Below are positions 14,001 to 27,300 of a stretch of DNA of 64,000 nucleotides, piece by piece; position 1 is the first letter of the stretch; every line of letters begins with the position of its first letter. Under the pieces are notes generated by a model, which did not search any database, was not told where the DNA came from, and saw nothing but the letters and a program-made list of their open reading frames with translations. The stretch comes from Hydractinia symbiolongicarpus (taxonomy: Eukaryota; Cnidaria; Hydrozoa; Anthoathecata; Hydractiniidae). The DNA lies in NCBI RefSeq assembly GCF_029227915.1, contig NC_079886.1:25398501-25462500 (forward strand), in the 5' to 3' direction. The translations under genes were made by a program, and so were the position numbers.

Positions 14001-17000
14001 CTGCAGGAACTCCGCAGTTACACTAGACGCTCTGTTAGCTCTTTATTTAAATATTTAGTTCGATAAGAATTTTTTTACAGTGGGACCAATCCAAGTCGTT
14101 AGAGCGCACTGAGAAAAGAGAGAAACTTTTTAAAAGTATATTTCATTGACTTTTGAGCGGTGTCAGTCCGTTTGAGTTACAACGGTTGTGTCACATATTC
14201 GTACCAAATGTATTTAGCGATATCGTTCTGGTATTTTTAGGTTGTATTGCTTTTAAAAGTGAAATGATTGACCGTGTGACCTATTTAAACTGATTTTTCA
14301 CTTTAACCTTTTAAATGTGATAGATGAGACAATTGGACTCCAGGAATTAACACTTTTCTCATTCTGGTATGACTGCTGGAGCTTTGCAGTTACACTCTAC
14401 GCGATGTTAGCTCTTTATTTAAATATCTGAATCAAGAAGTCATTTCTTACAGTGGAACCAATCGAAGCCGTTAGCGCGCGCGGAGGAAATAGAGACAGTT
14501 TCAAAAACTACATTTCATTGACTTTCGGACGGTATCAGTCCGTTTGTGTTACAACAGTTGCGCCACATATTCGTAGCAACATGTATTTAGGGATATTTTC
14601 CGATATCACCAGCTTGCATTGGTTTTAAAAGTGAAATGATAGACCGTGGCACATAATTGAACTGACTTTGGACTTTTAGCTTATAAATGTGATAAATGAG
14701 ACAATCGGACTCCAAGAATGAACATTCTTCTCTCTTTGGTATGTCTGCAGGAACTCCGCATTTACACTAGACGCTCTGTTAGCTCGTTACTTAAATATTC
14801 AGTACGATATGTCATTTTTTATAGTGGGACTAATCCTAGCCGTTAGAGCGCACTGAGAACAGAGAAGAAGATTTTAAAACTACATTTCATTGACCCTCGA
14901 ACGGTATCAATCCCTTTGAGTTACAACATTTGCGTCACATATTCGTACCAACATGTATTTAGCGACATTTTTCCAGTATTACTGGGTTGCATTGCTTTTA
15001 AGAGTGAAACGATTGACCCTGTGATTTAATTGAACTTTTTTTGACTTGAAGCTTATTAATGTGATAAATGGGACAATTGGACTTCAAGAATTAACATTCC
15101 TCTCACTTCGGCAGGAATGCCGAGACTCCGTAGTTACACTAGACGCTCTGTTAGCTCCTTATTTATATATTCACTACGACATGTCATTTTTTATAGTGGG
15201 ACCAATCCAAGCCGTTAGAGTGCACTACGAACAGAGAGAAATTTTTTAAAACTACATTTCATTGACTTTCTCACGGTATCAGTCAGTTTGAGTTACGACG
15301 GTTGCGGCACATATTCGTACCAACATGTATTTAGCGATATTTTCCCGCTATAACTTGGTTGCATTGCTTTTAAAAGTGAAATGATTGACCGTGGGACCTA
15401 ATGGAACTGATTTTGAACTTGAACTGTATAAATGTGATAAATGAGACAACTGGACTCCATGAATCAACATTCCTCCAACTTTGGCAAGAATGCTGAGAAT
15501 CCGCAGTTACACTAGACGCTCTGTTAGCTCTTTATTTAAATATTTAGTTCGATAAGTCATTTTTTACAGTGGGTCCAATCCAAGCCGTTAGAGCGCACTG
15601 AGAAAAGAGAGAAACTTTTTAAAACTACATTTTATTGACTTTCGAACGGTATCAGTCCGTTTGAGTTACAACAGTTGCGTCACATATTCGTACCAACAGG
15701 TATTTAGCGACATTTTACCGGTATTACTAGGTTGCATTGCTTTTAAAAGTGCAACGATTGACCGTGGGACCTAGTTGAACTGATTTAGAACTTGAAGCTG
15801 ATAAATGTGATAAATGAGACGATTGGATTCCAAGAATTAACATTCCTCTCACTTTGGCAGGAATGCTGAGACTCCGTAGTTACACTAGACTGTCTGTTAG
15901 CTCTTTATCTAAATATTCAGTGCGATATGACATTTTTTATAGTGGGACCAATTCAAACCGTTAGAGCGCACTGAGAAAAGAGAGAAACTTTTTAAAACTA
16001 CATTTTATTGACTTTCGAACGGTATTAGTCCGTTTGAGTTACAACAGTTGCGTCACATATTCGTACCAACATGTATTTAGCGACATTTTTCCGGTATTAC
16101 TAGGTTGCATTGCTTTTAAAAGTGAAACAATTGACCGTGGGACCTAATTGAACTGATCTTAAACTTTAAGCTTAAAAATGTGATATATGAGACAATTGGA
16201 CTCCAGGAATGAACATTCTTCTCTCTGTGGTAGGTCTGCAGGAATTCCGCAGTTACACTAGACGCTCTGTTAGCTCTTTATTTAGATATTTAGTTCGATA
16301 AGTCATTTTTTACAGTGGGTCCAATCCAAGCCGTTAGAGCGCACTGAGAAAAGAGAGAAACTTTTTAAAACTACATTTCATTGACTTTCTAACGGTATCA
16401 GTCAGTTTGAGTTACAACGGTTGCGGCACATATTCGTACCAACATGTATTTAGCGATATTTTCCCGGTATTACTAGGTTGCATTGCTTTTAAAAGTGAAA
16501 TGATTGACCGTGGGACCTAATGGAACTGATTTTGAACTTGAACTTTATAAATGTGATAAATGAGACAACTGGACTCCATGAATTAACATTCCTCCCACTT
16601 TGGCAGGAATGCTAAGACTCCGCAGTTACACTAGACGCTCTGTTAGCTCTTTATTTAAATATTTAGTTCGATAAGTCATTTTTCACAGTGGGTCCAATCC
16701 AAGCCGTTAGAGCGCACTGAGAAAAGAGAGAAACTTTTTAAAACTACATTTTATTGACTTTCGAACGGTATTAGTCCGTTTGAGTTACAACAGTTGCGTC
16801 ACATATTCGTACCAACATGTATTTAGCGACATTTTACCGGTATTACTAGGTTGCATTGCTTTTAAAAGTGAAACGATTGACCGTGGAACCTAATTGAACT
16901 GATCTTGAACTTTAAGCTTAAAAATGTGATATGTGAGACAATTGGACTCCAGGAATGAACATTCTTCTCTCTGTGGTAGGTCTGCAGGAATTCCGCAGTT

Positions 17001-19550
17001 ACACTAGACTGTCTGTTAGCTCTTTATTTAAATATTCAGTACGATATGACATTTTTTATAGTGGGACCAATTCAAACCGTTAGAGCGCACTGAGAACAGA
17101 GAGAAATTTTTTAAAACTACATTTTATTGACTTTCGAACGGTATCAATCCGTTTGAGTTACAACAGTTGCGTCACATATTCGTACCAACATGTATTTAGC
17201 GACAATTTTCCGGTATTACTAGGTTGCATTGCTGTTAAAAGTGAAACGATTGAACCTGTGATTTAATTGAACTGACTTTGGACTTTAACCTTATAAATGT
17301 GATAAATGAGACAATCGGACTCCAAGAATGAACATTGTTCTCTCTTTGGTATGTCTGCAGGAACTCCGCATTTACACTAGACGCTCTGTTAGCTCGTTAC
17401 TTAAATATTCAGTACGATATGTCATTTTTTATAGTGGGACTAATCCTAGCCGTTAGAGCGCACTGAGAACAGAGAAGAAGATTTTAAAACTACATTTCAT
17501 TGACTTTTAAAGGGTATCAGTCCGTTTCAGTTACAACGGTTGAGTCACATATTCGTACCAACATGTATTTAGCGATATTTTTCCGGTATTACTAGGTTGC
17601 ATTTCTTTTAAAAGTTAAGCGATTGACCGTGGGACCTAATTGAACTGATTTTGAACTTGAACCTTATAAATATGATAAATGAGACAATTGGACTTCAAGA
17701 CTTAACATTCCTCTCACTTTGGCAGGAATGCTGAATCTCCGCAGTTACACTAGACGCTCTGTTAGCTCTTTATTTAAATATTCAGTAAGATAAGTCATTT
17801 TTTAGAGTGGGACGAATCCAAGCCGTTAGAGTGCACTGAGAACATAGAGAAATTTTTTAAAACTACACTTTATTTACTTTCAAACGCTATCAGTCCGTTT
17901 GAGTTACAACTGTTGCGTCACATATTCGTACGAGCATGTGTTTAGCGACATGTTTCCGGTATTACTGAGTTGCATTGCTTTTAAAAGTGAAACGATTGAC
18001 CGTTGGACCTAATTGAACTGATCTTGAACTTTAAGGTTAAAAATGTGATATATGAGACAATTGGACTCCAGGAATGAACATTCTTCTCTCTGTGGTAGGT
18101 CTGCAGGAATTGCGCAGTTACACTAGACTGTCTGTTAGCTCTTTATTTAAATATTCAGTACGATATGACTTTTTTTATAGTGGGACCAATTCAAACCGTT
18201 AGAGCGCACTGAGAACAGAGAGAAATTTTTTAAAACTACATTTTATTGACTTTCGAACGGTATCAATCCGTTTGAGTTACAACAGTTGCGTCACATATTC
18301 GTACCAACATGTATTTAGCGACATTTTTCCGGTATTACTAGGTTGCATTGCTCTTAAAAGTGAAACGATTGAACCGGTGATTTATTTAAACTTATTTTTA
18401 ACTTTAACCTTATAAATGTGATGAATGAGACAATTGGACTCCAAGAATTAACATTTTTCTCACTCTGGTATGACTGCTGGAGCTCTGCAATTACACTGGA
18501 CGCTCTGTTAGCTCTTTATTTGAATATCTGGATCAATAAGACATTTTTTACAGTGGCACCAATCGAAGCCGTTAGCGCGCACTGAGGAAAGAGAGAAATT
18601 TTTTAAACTACATTTCATTCACTTACGAACGGTATCAGTCCGTTTGAGTTACAACGGTTGCGTCACATATTCGTACCAACATGTATTTAGCGATATTTTT
18701 CCGATATTACTATGCTGCATTGGTTTTAGAAGTGAAACGATTGAACCTGTGATTTAATTGAACTTATTTTTAACTTTAACCTTATAAATGTGATAAATGA
18801 GACAATTGGACTCCAAGAATTAACATTTTTCTCACTCTGGTATGACTGCTGGAGCTCTGCAATTACACTGGACGCTCTGTTAGCTCTTTATTTAAATATT
18901 TAGTTCGATAAGAAATTTTTTACAGTGGGACCAATCCAAGTCGTTAGAGTGCACTGAGAAAAGAGAGAAACTTTTTAAAAGTATATTTTATTGACTTTTG
19001 AGCGGTGTCAGTCCGTTTGAGTTACAACGGTTGTGTCACATATTCGTACCAACATGTATTTAGCGATATCGTTCTGGTATTTTTAGGTTGTATTGCTTTT
19101 AAAAGTGAAATGATTGACCGTGTGACCTATTTAAACTGATTTTTCACTTTAACCTTTTAAATGTGATAGATGAGACAATTGGACTCCAGGAATTAACATT
19201 TTTCTCATTCTGGTATGACTGCTGGAGCTTTGCAGTTACACTGGACGCTCTGTGAGCTCTTTATTTAAATATCTGGATCAAGAAGTCATTTCTTACAGTG
19301 GAACCAATCGAAGCCGTTAGCGTGGCGGAGGAAATAGAGACAGTTTCAAAAACTACATTTCATTGACTTTCGGACGGTATCAGTCCGTTTGTGTTACAAC
19401 AGTTGCGTCACATATTCGTAGCAACATGTATTTAGCGATATTTTCCGATATCACCAGCTTGCATTGGTTTTGAAAGTGAAATGATTGACCGTGGCACATA
19501 ATTGAACTGACGTTGGACTTTTAGCTTATAAATGTGATAAATGAGACAAT
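11042..19550 (+). repeat. 14-monomer higher-order repeat, about 5219 bp, about two copies
   Basis: Blocks near 11042 and 16261 align at an offset of 5219 bp (14 monomers). Shared private variants include the GAGAAGAAGATTTT monomer at about 12248 and 17467, and the GACGAATCC monomer at about 12592 and 17812. Further on (14371 against 19217) the offset drops to 4846 bp, so one monomer was lost or gained between the copies, around 13500-13880. Confidence 0.75.
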
Positions 19551-20434
19551 CGGACTCCAAGAATGAACATTCTTCCCTCTTTGGTATGTCTGCAGGAACT
19601 CCGCATTTACACTAGACGCTCTGTTAGCTCGTTACTTAAATATTCAGTACGATATGTCATTTTTTATAGTGGGACTAATCCTAGCCGTTAGAGCGCACTG
19701 AGAACAGAGAAGAAGATTTTAAAACTACATTTCATTGACATTTAAACAGTATCAGTCCGTTTGAGTTACAACGGTTGAGTCACATATTCGTACCAACATG
19801 TATTTAGAGATAATTTTCCGGTATTACTAGGTTGCATTTCTTTTAAAAGTTAAGCGATTGACCGTGGGACCTAATTGAACTGATTTTGAACTTGAACCTT
19901 ATAAATGTGATAAATGAAACAATTGGACTTCAAGAATTAACATTCCTCTCACTTTGCCAGGAATACTGAATCTCCGCAGTTACACTAGACGCTCTGTTAG
20001 CTCTTTATTAAAATATTTAGTAAGATCAGTCATTTTTTAGAGTGGGACTAATCCAACCCGTTAGAGTGCACTGAGAACATAGAGAAATTTTTTAAAACTA
20101 CACTTCATTTACTTTCAAACGCTATCAGTCCGTTTGAGTTACAACTGTTGCGTCACATATTTGTACGAGCATGTATTTAGCGACATGTTTCCGGTATTAC
20201 TGAGTTGCATTGCTTTTAAAAGTGAAACGATTGAACGTGGGACCTAATTGAACTGGTCTTGAACTTTAAGCTTAAAAATGTGATATATGAAACAATTGGA
20301 CTCCAGGAATGAACATTCTTCTCTCTGTGGTAGGTCTGCAGGAATTCCGCAGTTACACTAGACTGTCTGTTAGCTCTTTATTTAAATATTCAGTACGATA
20401 TGACATTTTTTATAGTGGGACCAATTCAAGCTGT

Positions 20435-23400
20435 TAGAGCGCACTGAGAACAGAGAGAAATTTTTTAAAACTACATTTTATTGACCTTCGAACGGTATCA
20501 ATCCGTTTGAGTTACAACAGTTGCGTCACATATTCGTACCAACATGTATTTAGCTACATTTTTCCAGTATTACTGGGTTGCATTGCTTTTAAGAGTGAAA
20601 CGATTGACCCTGTGATTTAATTGAACTGTTTTTGACTTGAACCTTATTAATGTGATAAATGGGACAATTGGACTTCAAGAATTAACATTCCTCCCACTTC
20701 GGCAGGAATGCCGAGACTCCGTAGTTACACTAGACGCTCTGTTAGCTCCTTATTTAAATATTTAGTTCGATAAGAAATTTTTTACAGTGGGACCAATCCA
20801 AGTCGTTAGAGTGCACTGAGAAAAGAGAGAAACTTTTTAAAAGTATATTTCATTGACTTTTGAGCGGTGTCAGTCCGTTTGAGTTACAACGGTTGTGTCA
20901 CATATTCGTACCAGCATGTATTTAGCGATATCGTTCTGGTATTTTTAGGTTGTATTGCTTTTAAAAGTGAAATGATTGACCGTGTGACCTATTTAAACTG
21001 ATTTTTGACTTTAACCTTTTAAATGTGATAGATGAGACAATTGGACTCCAGGAATTAACATTTTTCTCATTCTGGTATGACTGCTGGAGCTTTGCAGTTA
21101 CACTGGACGCTCTGTTAGCTCTTTATTTAAATATCTGGATCAAGAAGTCATTTCTTACAGTGGAACCAATCGAAGCCGTTAGCGCGCGCGGAGGAAATAG
21201 AGACAGTTTCAAAAACTACATTTCATTGACTTTCGGACGGTATCAGTCCGTTTGTGTTACAACAGTTGCGTCACATATTCGTAGCAACATGTATTTAGCG
21301 ATATTTTCCGATATCACCAGCTTGCATTGGATTTGAAAGTGAAATGATTGACCGTGGCACATAATTGAACTGACGTTGGACTTTTAGCTTATAAATGTGA
21401 TAAATGAGACAATCGGACTCCAAGAATGAACATTCTTTTCTCTTTGGTATGTCTGCAGGAACTCCGCATTTACACTAGACGCTCTGTTAGCTCGTTACTT
21501 AAATATTCAGTACGATATGTCATTTTTTATAGTGGGACTAATCCTAGCCGTTAGAGCGCACTGAGAACAGAGAGAAATTTTTAAAACTACATTTTATTAA
21601 CTTTCGAACGGTATCAATCCGTTTGAGTTACAACAATTGCGTCACATATTCGTACCAACATGTATTTAGCGACATTTTTCCGGTATTACTAGGTTGCATT
21701 GCTCTTAAAAGTGAAACGATTGAACCTGTGATTTAATTGAACTTATTTTTATCTTTAACCTTATTAATGTGATAAATGGGACAATTGGACTTCAATAATT
21801 AACATTCCTCTCACTTCGGCAGGAATGGCGAGACTCCGTAGTTACACTAGACGCTCTGTTAGCTCCTTATTTATATATTCAGTACGACATGTCATTTTTT
21901 ATAGTGGGACCAATCCAAGCCGTTAGAGCGCACTACGAACAGAGAGAAATTTTTTAAAAATACATTTCATTGACTTTCTCACGGTATCAGTCAGTTTGAG
22001 TTACAACAGTTGCCGCACATATTCGTACCAACATGTATTTAGCGATATTTTCCCGCTATAACTTGGTTGCATTGCTTTTAAAAGTGAAATGATTGACCGT
22101 GGGACCTAATGGAACTGATTTTGAACTTGAACTGTATAAATGTGATAAATGAGACAATTGGATTCCAAGAATTAACATTCCTCTCACTTTGGCAGGAATG
22201 CTGGGACTCCGTAGTTACACTAGACTGTCTGTTAGCTCTTTATCTAAATATTCAGTGCGATATGACATTTTTTATAGTGGGACCAATTCAAACCGTTAGA
22301 GCGCACTGAGAACAGAGAGAAATTTTTTAAAACTACATTTTATTGACCTTCGAACGGTATCAATCCGTTTGAGTTACAACAGTTGCGTCACATATTCGTA
22401 CCAACATGTATTTAGCTACATTTTTCCAGTATTACTGGGTTGCATTGCTTTTAAGAGTGAAACGATTGACCCTGTGATTTAATTGAACTGTTTTTGACTT
22501 GAACCTTATTAATGTGATAAATGGGACAATTGGACTTCAAGAATTAACATTCCTCCCACTTCGGCAGGAATGCCGAGACTCCGTAGTTACACTAGACGCT
22601 CTGTTAGCTCCTTATTTAAATATTTAGTTCGATAAGAAATTTTTTACAGTGGGACCAATCCAAGTCGTTAGAGTGCACTGAGAAAAGAGAGAAACTTTTT
22701 AAAAGTATATTTCATTGACTTTTGAGCGGTGTCAGTCCGTTTGAGTTACAACGGTTGTGTCACATATTCGTACCAGCATGTATTTAGCGATATCGTTCTG
22801 GTATTTTTAGGTTGTATTGCTTTTAAAAGTGAAATGATTGACCGTGTGACCTATTTAAACTGATTTTTGACTTTAACCTTTTAAATGTGATAGATGAGAC
22901 AATTGGACTCCAGGAATTAACATTTTTCTCATTCTGGTATGACTGCTGGAGCTTTGCAGTTACACTGGACGCTCTGTTAGCTCTTTATTTAAATATCTGG
23001 ATCAAGAAGTCATTTCTTACAGTGGAACCAATCGAAGCCGTTAGCGCGCGCGGAGGAAATAGAGACAGTTTCAAAAACTACATTTCATTGACTTTCGGAC
23101 GGTATCAGTCCGTTTGTGTTACAACAGTTGCGTCACATATTCGTAGCAACATGTATTTAGCGATATTTTCCGATATCACCAGCTTGCATTGGATTTGAAA
23201 GTGAAATGATTGACCGTGGCACATAATTGAACTGACGTTGGACTTTTAGCTTATAAATGTGATAAATGAGACAATCGGACTCCAAGAATGAACATTCTTT
23301 TCTCTTTGGTATGTCTGCAGGAACTCCGCATTTACACTAGACGCTCTGTTAGCTCGTTACTTAAATATTCAGTACGATATGTCATTTTTTATAGTGGGAC

Positions 23401-24208
23401 TAATCCTAGCCGTTAGAGCGCACTGAGAACAGAGAGAAATTTTTAAAACTACATTTTATTAACTTTCGAACGGTATCAATCCGTTTGAGTTACAACAATT
23501 GCGTCACATATTCGTACCAACATGTATTTAGCGACATTTTTCCGGTATTACTAGGTTGCATTGCTCTTAAAAGTGAAACGATTGAACCTGTGATTTAATT
23601 GAACTTATTTTTATCTTTAACCTTATTAATGTGATAAATGGGACAATTGGACTTCAATAATTAACATTCCTCTCACTTCGGCAGGAATGGCGAGACTCCG
23701 TAGTTACACTAGACGCTCTGTTAGCTCCTTATTTATATATTCAGTACGACATGTCATTTTTTATAGTGGGACCAATCCAAGCCGTTAGAGCGCACTACGA
23801 ACAGAGAGAAATTTTTTAAAAATACATTTCATTGACTTTCTCACGGTATCAGTCAGTTTGAGTTACAACAGTTGCCGCACATATTCGTACCAACATGTAT
23901 TTAGCGATATTTTCCCGCTATAACTTGGTTGCATTGCTTTTAAAAGTGAAATGATTGACCGTGGGACCTAATGGAACTGATTTTGAACTTGAACTGTATA
24001 AATGTGATAAATGAGACAATTGGATTCCAAGAATTAACATTCCTCTCACTTTGGCAGGAATGCTGGGACTCCGTAGTTACACTAGACTGTCTGTTAGCTC
24101 TTTATCTAAATATTCAGTGCGATATGACATTTTTTATAGTGGGACCAATTCAAACCGTTAGAGCGCACTGAGAACAGAGAGAAATTTTTTAAAACTACAT
24201 TTTATTGA
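20435..24208 (+). repeat. Tandem duplication of a 1862-bp, five-monomer unit
   Basis: 20435-22296 is repeated immediately as 22297-24158, and the match continues for about 50 bp to the GACCTTCG/GACTTTCG difference near 24208. Every line compared by eye is identical between the copies, including the 103-codon chance frame at 21025 and 22887 and the 66-codon one at 22109 and 23971. Two apparently identical copies this long imply either a very recent duplication or an assembly artefact. Confidence 0.85.
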
Positions 24209-24399
24209 CTTTCGAACGGTATCAATCCGTTTGAGTTACAACAATTGCGTCACATATTCGTACCAACATGTATTTAGCGACATTTTTCCGGTATTACTAG
24301 GTGGCATTGCTCTTAAAAGTGAAACGATTGAACCTGTGATTTAATTGAACTTATTTTTATCTTTAACCTTATAAATGTGATAAATGAGACAATTGGACT

Positions 24400-27300
24400 C
24401 CAAGAATTAACATTTTTCTCACTCTGGTTTCTTACACTGGACGCTCTGTTAGCTCTTTATTTGAATATCTGGATCAATAAGACATTTTTTACAGTGCACC
24501 AATCGAAGCCGTTAGCGCGCACTGAGGAAAGAGAGAAATTTTTTAAAACTACATTTCATTCACTTACGAACGGTATCAGTCCGTTTGAGTTACAACGGTT
24601 GCGTCACATATTCGTACCAACATGTATTTAGCGATATTTTTCCGATATTACTATGCTGCATTGGTGTTAGAAGAGAAACGATTGACCCTGCGATTTAATT
24701 GAACTGACTTTGGACTTTAAGCTTATAAATGTGATAAATGAGACAATTGGACTCCAAGAATTAACATTTTTCTCATTCTGGTATGACTGCTGGAGCTTTG
24801 CAGTTACACTGGACTCTCTGTTAGCTCTTTATCTAAATATCTGGATCAAGAAGTCATTTTTTACAGTGGAACCAATCGAAGCCGTTAGCGCGCGGAGGAA
24901 ATAGAGACAGTTTCAAAAACTACATTTCATTGACTTTCGGACGGTATCAGTCCGTTTGAGTTACAATGGTTGCGTCACATATCCGTACCAACATGTATTT
25001 AGCGATATTTTTCCGGTATTACTAGGTTGCATTGCTTTTAAAAGTGAAACGATTGACCGTGGGACATAATTGAACTGACTTTGGACTTTAAGCTTGTAAA
25101 TGTGATAAATGAGACAATTGTACTCCAAAAATTAACGTTCCTCTCACTTCTGCAGGAATGCTGAGATTCTGCAGTTACACTAGACGCTCTGTTAGCTCTT
25201 TATTTAAATAATTAGTTTGATAAGTCATTTTTTACAGTGGGACCAATCCAAGCCGTTACAGCGCACTGAGAAAAGAGGGAATTTTGTTATAACTACATTT
25301 TACTAACTTTCGCACGGTGTAAGTCCGTTTGAGTTACAACAGTTGCGTCACAAATTCGCACCAACATTTATTTAGCTACATGTTTCCGGTATTACTGAGT
25401 TGCATTGCTTTTAAAAGTGAAACGATTGACCCTGTGATTTAATTGAACTTATTTTGGATTTTAATCTTATAAATGTGATAAATGAGACAATTGGACTCCA
25501 AGAAAATTTTTCTCACTGTGGTATGACTGCTGGAGCTCTGCAGTTACACTACAATTACACTCTGTTAGCTCTTTGTTTAAATATCTGGATCAATAAGTCA
25601 TTTTTTATAGTGGGACCAATTAAAGCCGTTAGCACGCCCAGAGGAAATACAGACAGTTTCTAAAATTTCATTTCATTGGCTTTCCAACGATATCAGTCCC
25701 TTTGAGTTACAATGGTTGCGTCACATATCCGTACCAAGATGTATTTAGCGATATTTTTCCGGTATAACTAGGTTGCATTGCTTTTAAAAGTTAAACGATT
25801 GAACGTGGAACCTAATTGAACTGATTTTGAACTTGAACCTTATAAATGTGATAAATAAGACAATTGGACTCCAATAATTAACATTCCTCTCACTTTGGCA
25901 GGAATGCTGAATCTCCGCAGTTGCAATAGACGCTCTGTTAGCTCTTTATTTAAATATTCACTACGATAATTCATTTTTTAGAGTGGGACTAATCCAAGCC
26001 GTTAGAGTGCACTGAGAACAGAGAGAAATTTTTTAAAACTACATTTCATTGACTTTCCAACGCTATCAGACCGTTTGAGTTACAACAGTTGCGTCACATA
26101 ATCGAACCAACATGCATTTAGCTACATTTTACAGGTATTACTAGTTTGCGATGCTTTTAAAAGTAAAACGATTGACCGTGTGACCTATTTGAACTGATTT
26201 TTGACTTTAACCTTATAAATGTGATAGATGAGACAATTGGACTCCAAGAATTAACATTTTTCTCATTCTGGTATGACTGCTGGAGCTTTGCAGTTACACT
26301 GGACGCTCTGTTAGCTCTTTGTTTAAATATCTGGATCAATAAGTCATTTTTATAGTGGGACCAATTAAAGCCGTTAGCACGCCCAGAGGAAATTTAGACA
26401 GTTTCTAAAATTTCATTTCATTGGCTTTCGAACGATATCAGTCCCTTTGAGTTACAATGGTTGCGTCACATATCCGTACCAACATGTATTTAGCGATATT
26501 TTTCCGGTATAACTTGGTTGCATTGCTTTTAAAAGTTAAACGATTGAACGTGGAACCTAATTGAACTGATTTTGAACTTGAACCTTATAAATGTGATAAA
26601 TAAGACAATTGGACTCCAATAATTAACATTCCTCTCACTTTGGCAGGAATGCTGAATCTCCGCAGTTACAATAGACGCTCTGTTAGCTCTTTATTTAAAT
26701 CTTCACTACGATAATTCATTTTTTAGAGTGGGACTAATCCAAGCCGTTAGAGTGCACTGAGAACAGAGAGAAATTTTTTAAAACTACATTTCATTGACTT
26801 TCCAACGCTATCAGACCGTTTGAGTTACAACAGTTGCGTCACATAATCGAACCAACATGCATTTAGCTACATTTTACCGGTATTACTAGTTTGCAATGCT
26901 TTTAAAAGTAAAACGATTGACCGTGTGACCTATTTGAACTGATTTTTGACTTTAACCTTATAAATGTGATAGATGAGACAATTGAACTCCAAGAGTTAAC
27001 ATTGTTCTCACTTTTGTTTGACAGCTGGAGCTCTGCAGTTACACTGGACGCTCTGTTAGCTCCTTGTTTAAATATCTGGATCAATAAGTCATTTGTAACA
27101 GTGTGACCAATTGAAGCCGTTCGCGCGCGCAGAGGAAATAGAGACAGTTTCTAAATTCACATTTCATTGGCTTTCGAACGATATCAGTCCGTTTGAGTTA
27201 CAACGGTTGCGTCACATATTTCGACCAACATGTATTTAGCGATATTTTTCCGGTATTACTAGGTTGGATTGCTTTTAAAAGTGAAACGATTGACCGTGGG

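Noticed and set aside
21025-24171. Frames of 103 and 66 residues, each present twice
   Set aside because: They are satellite monomers copied by the 1862-bp duplication; frames are lost in sister monomers.
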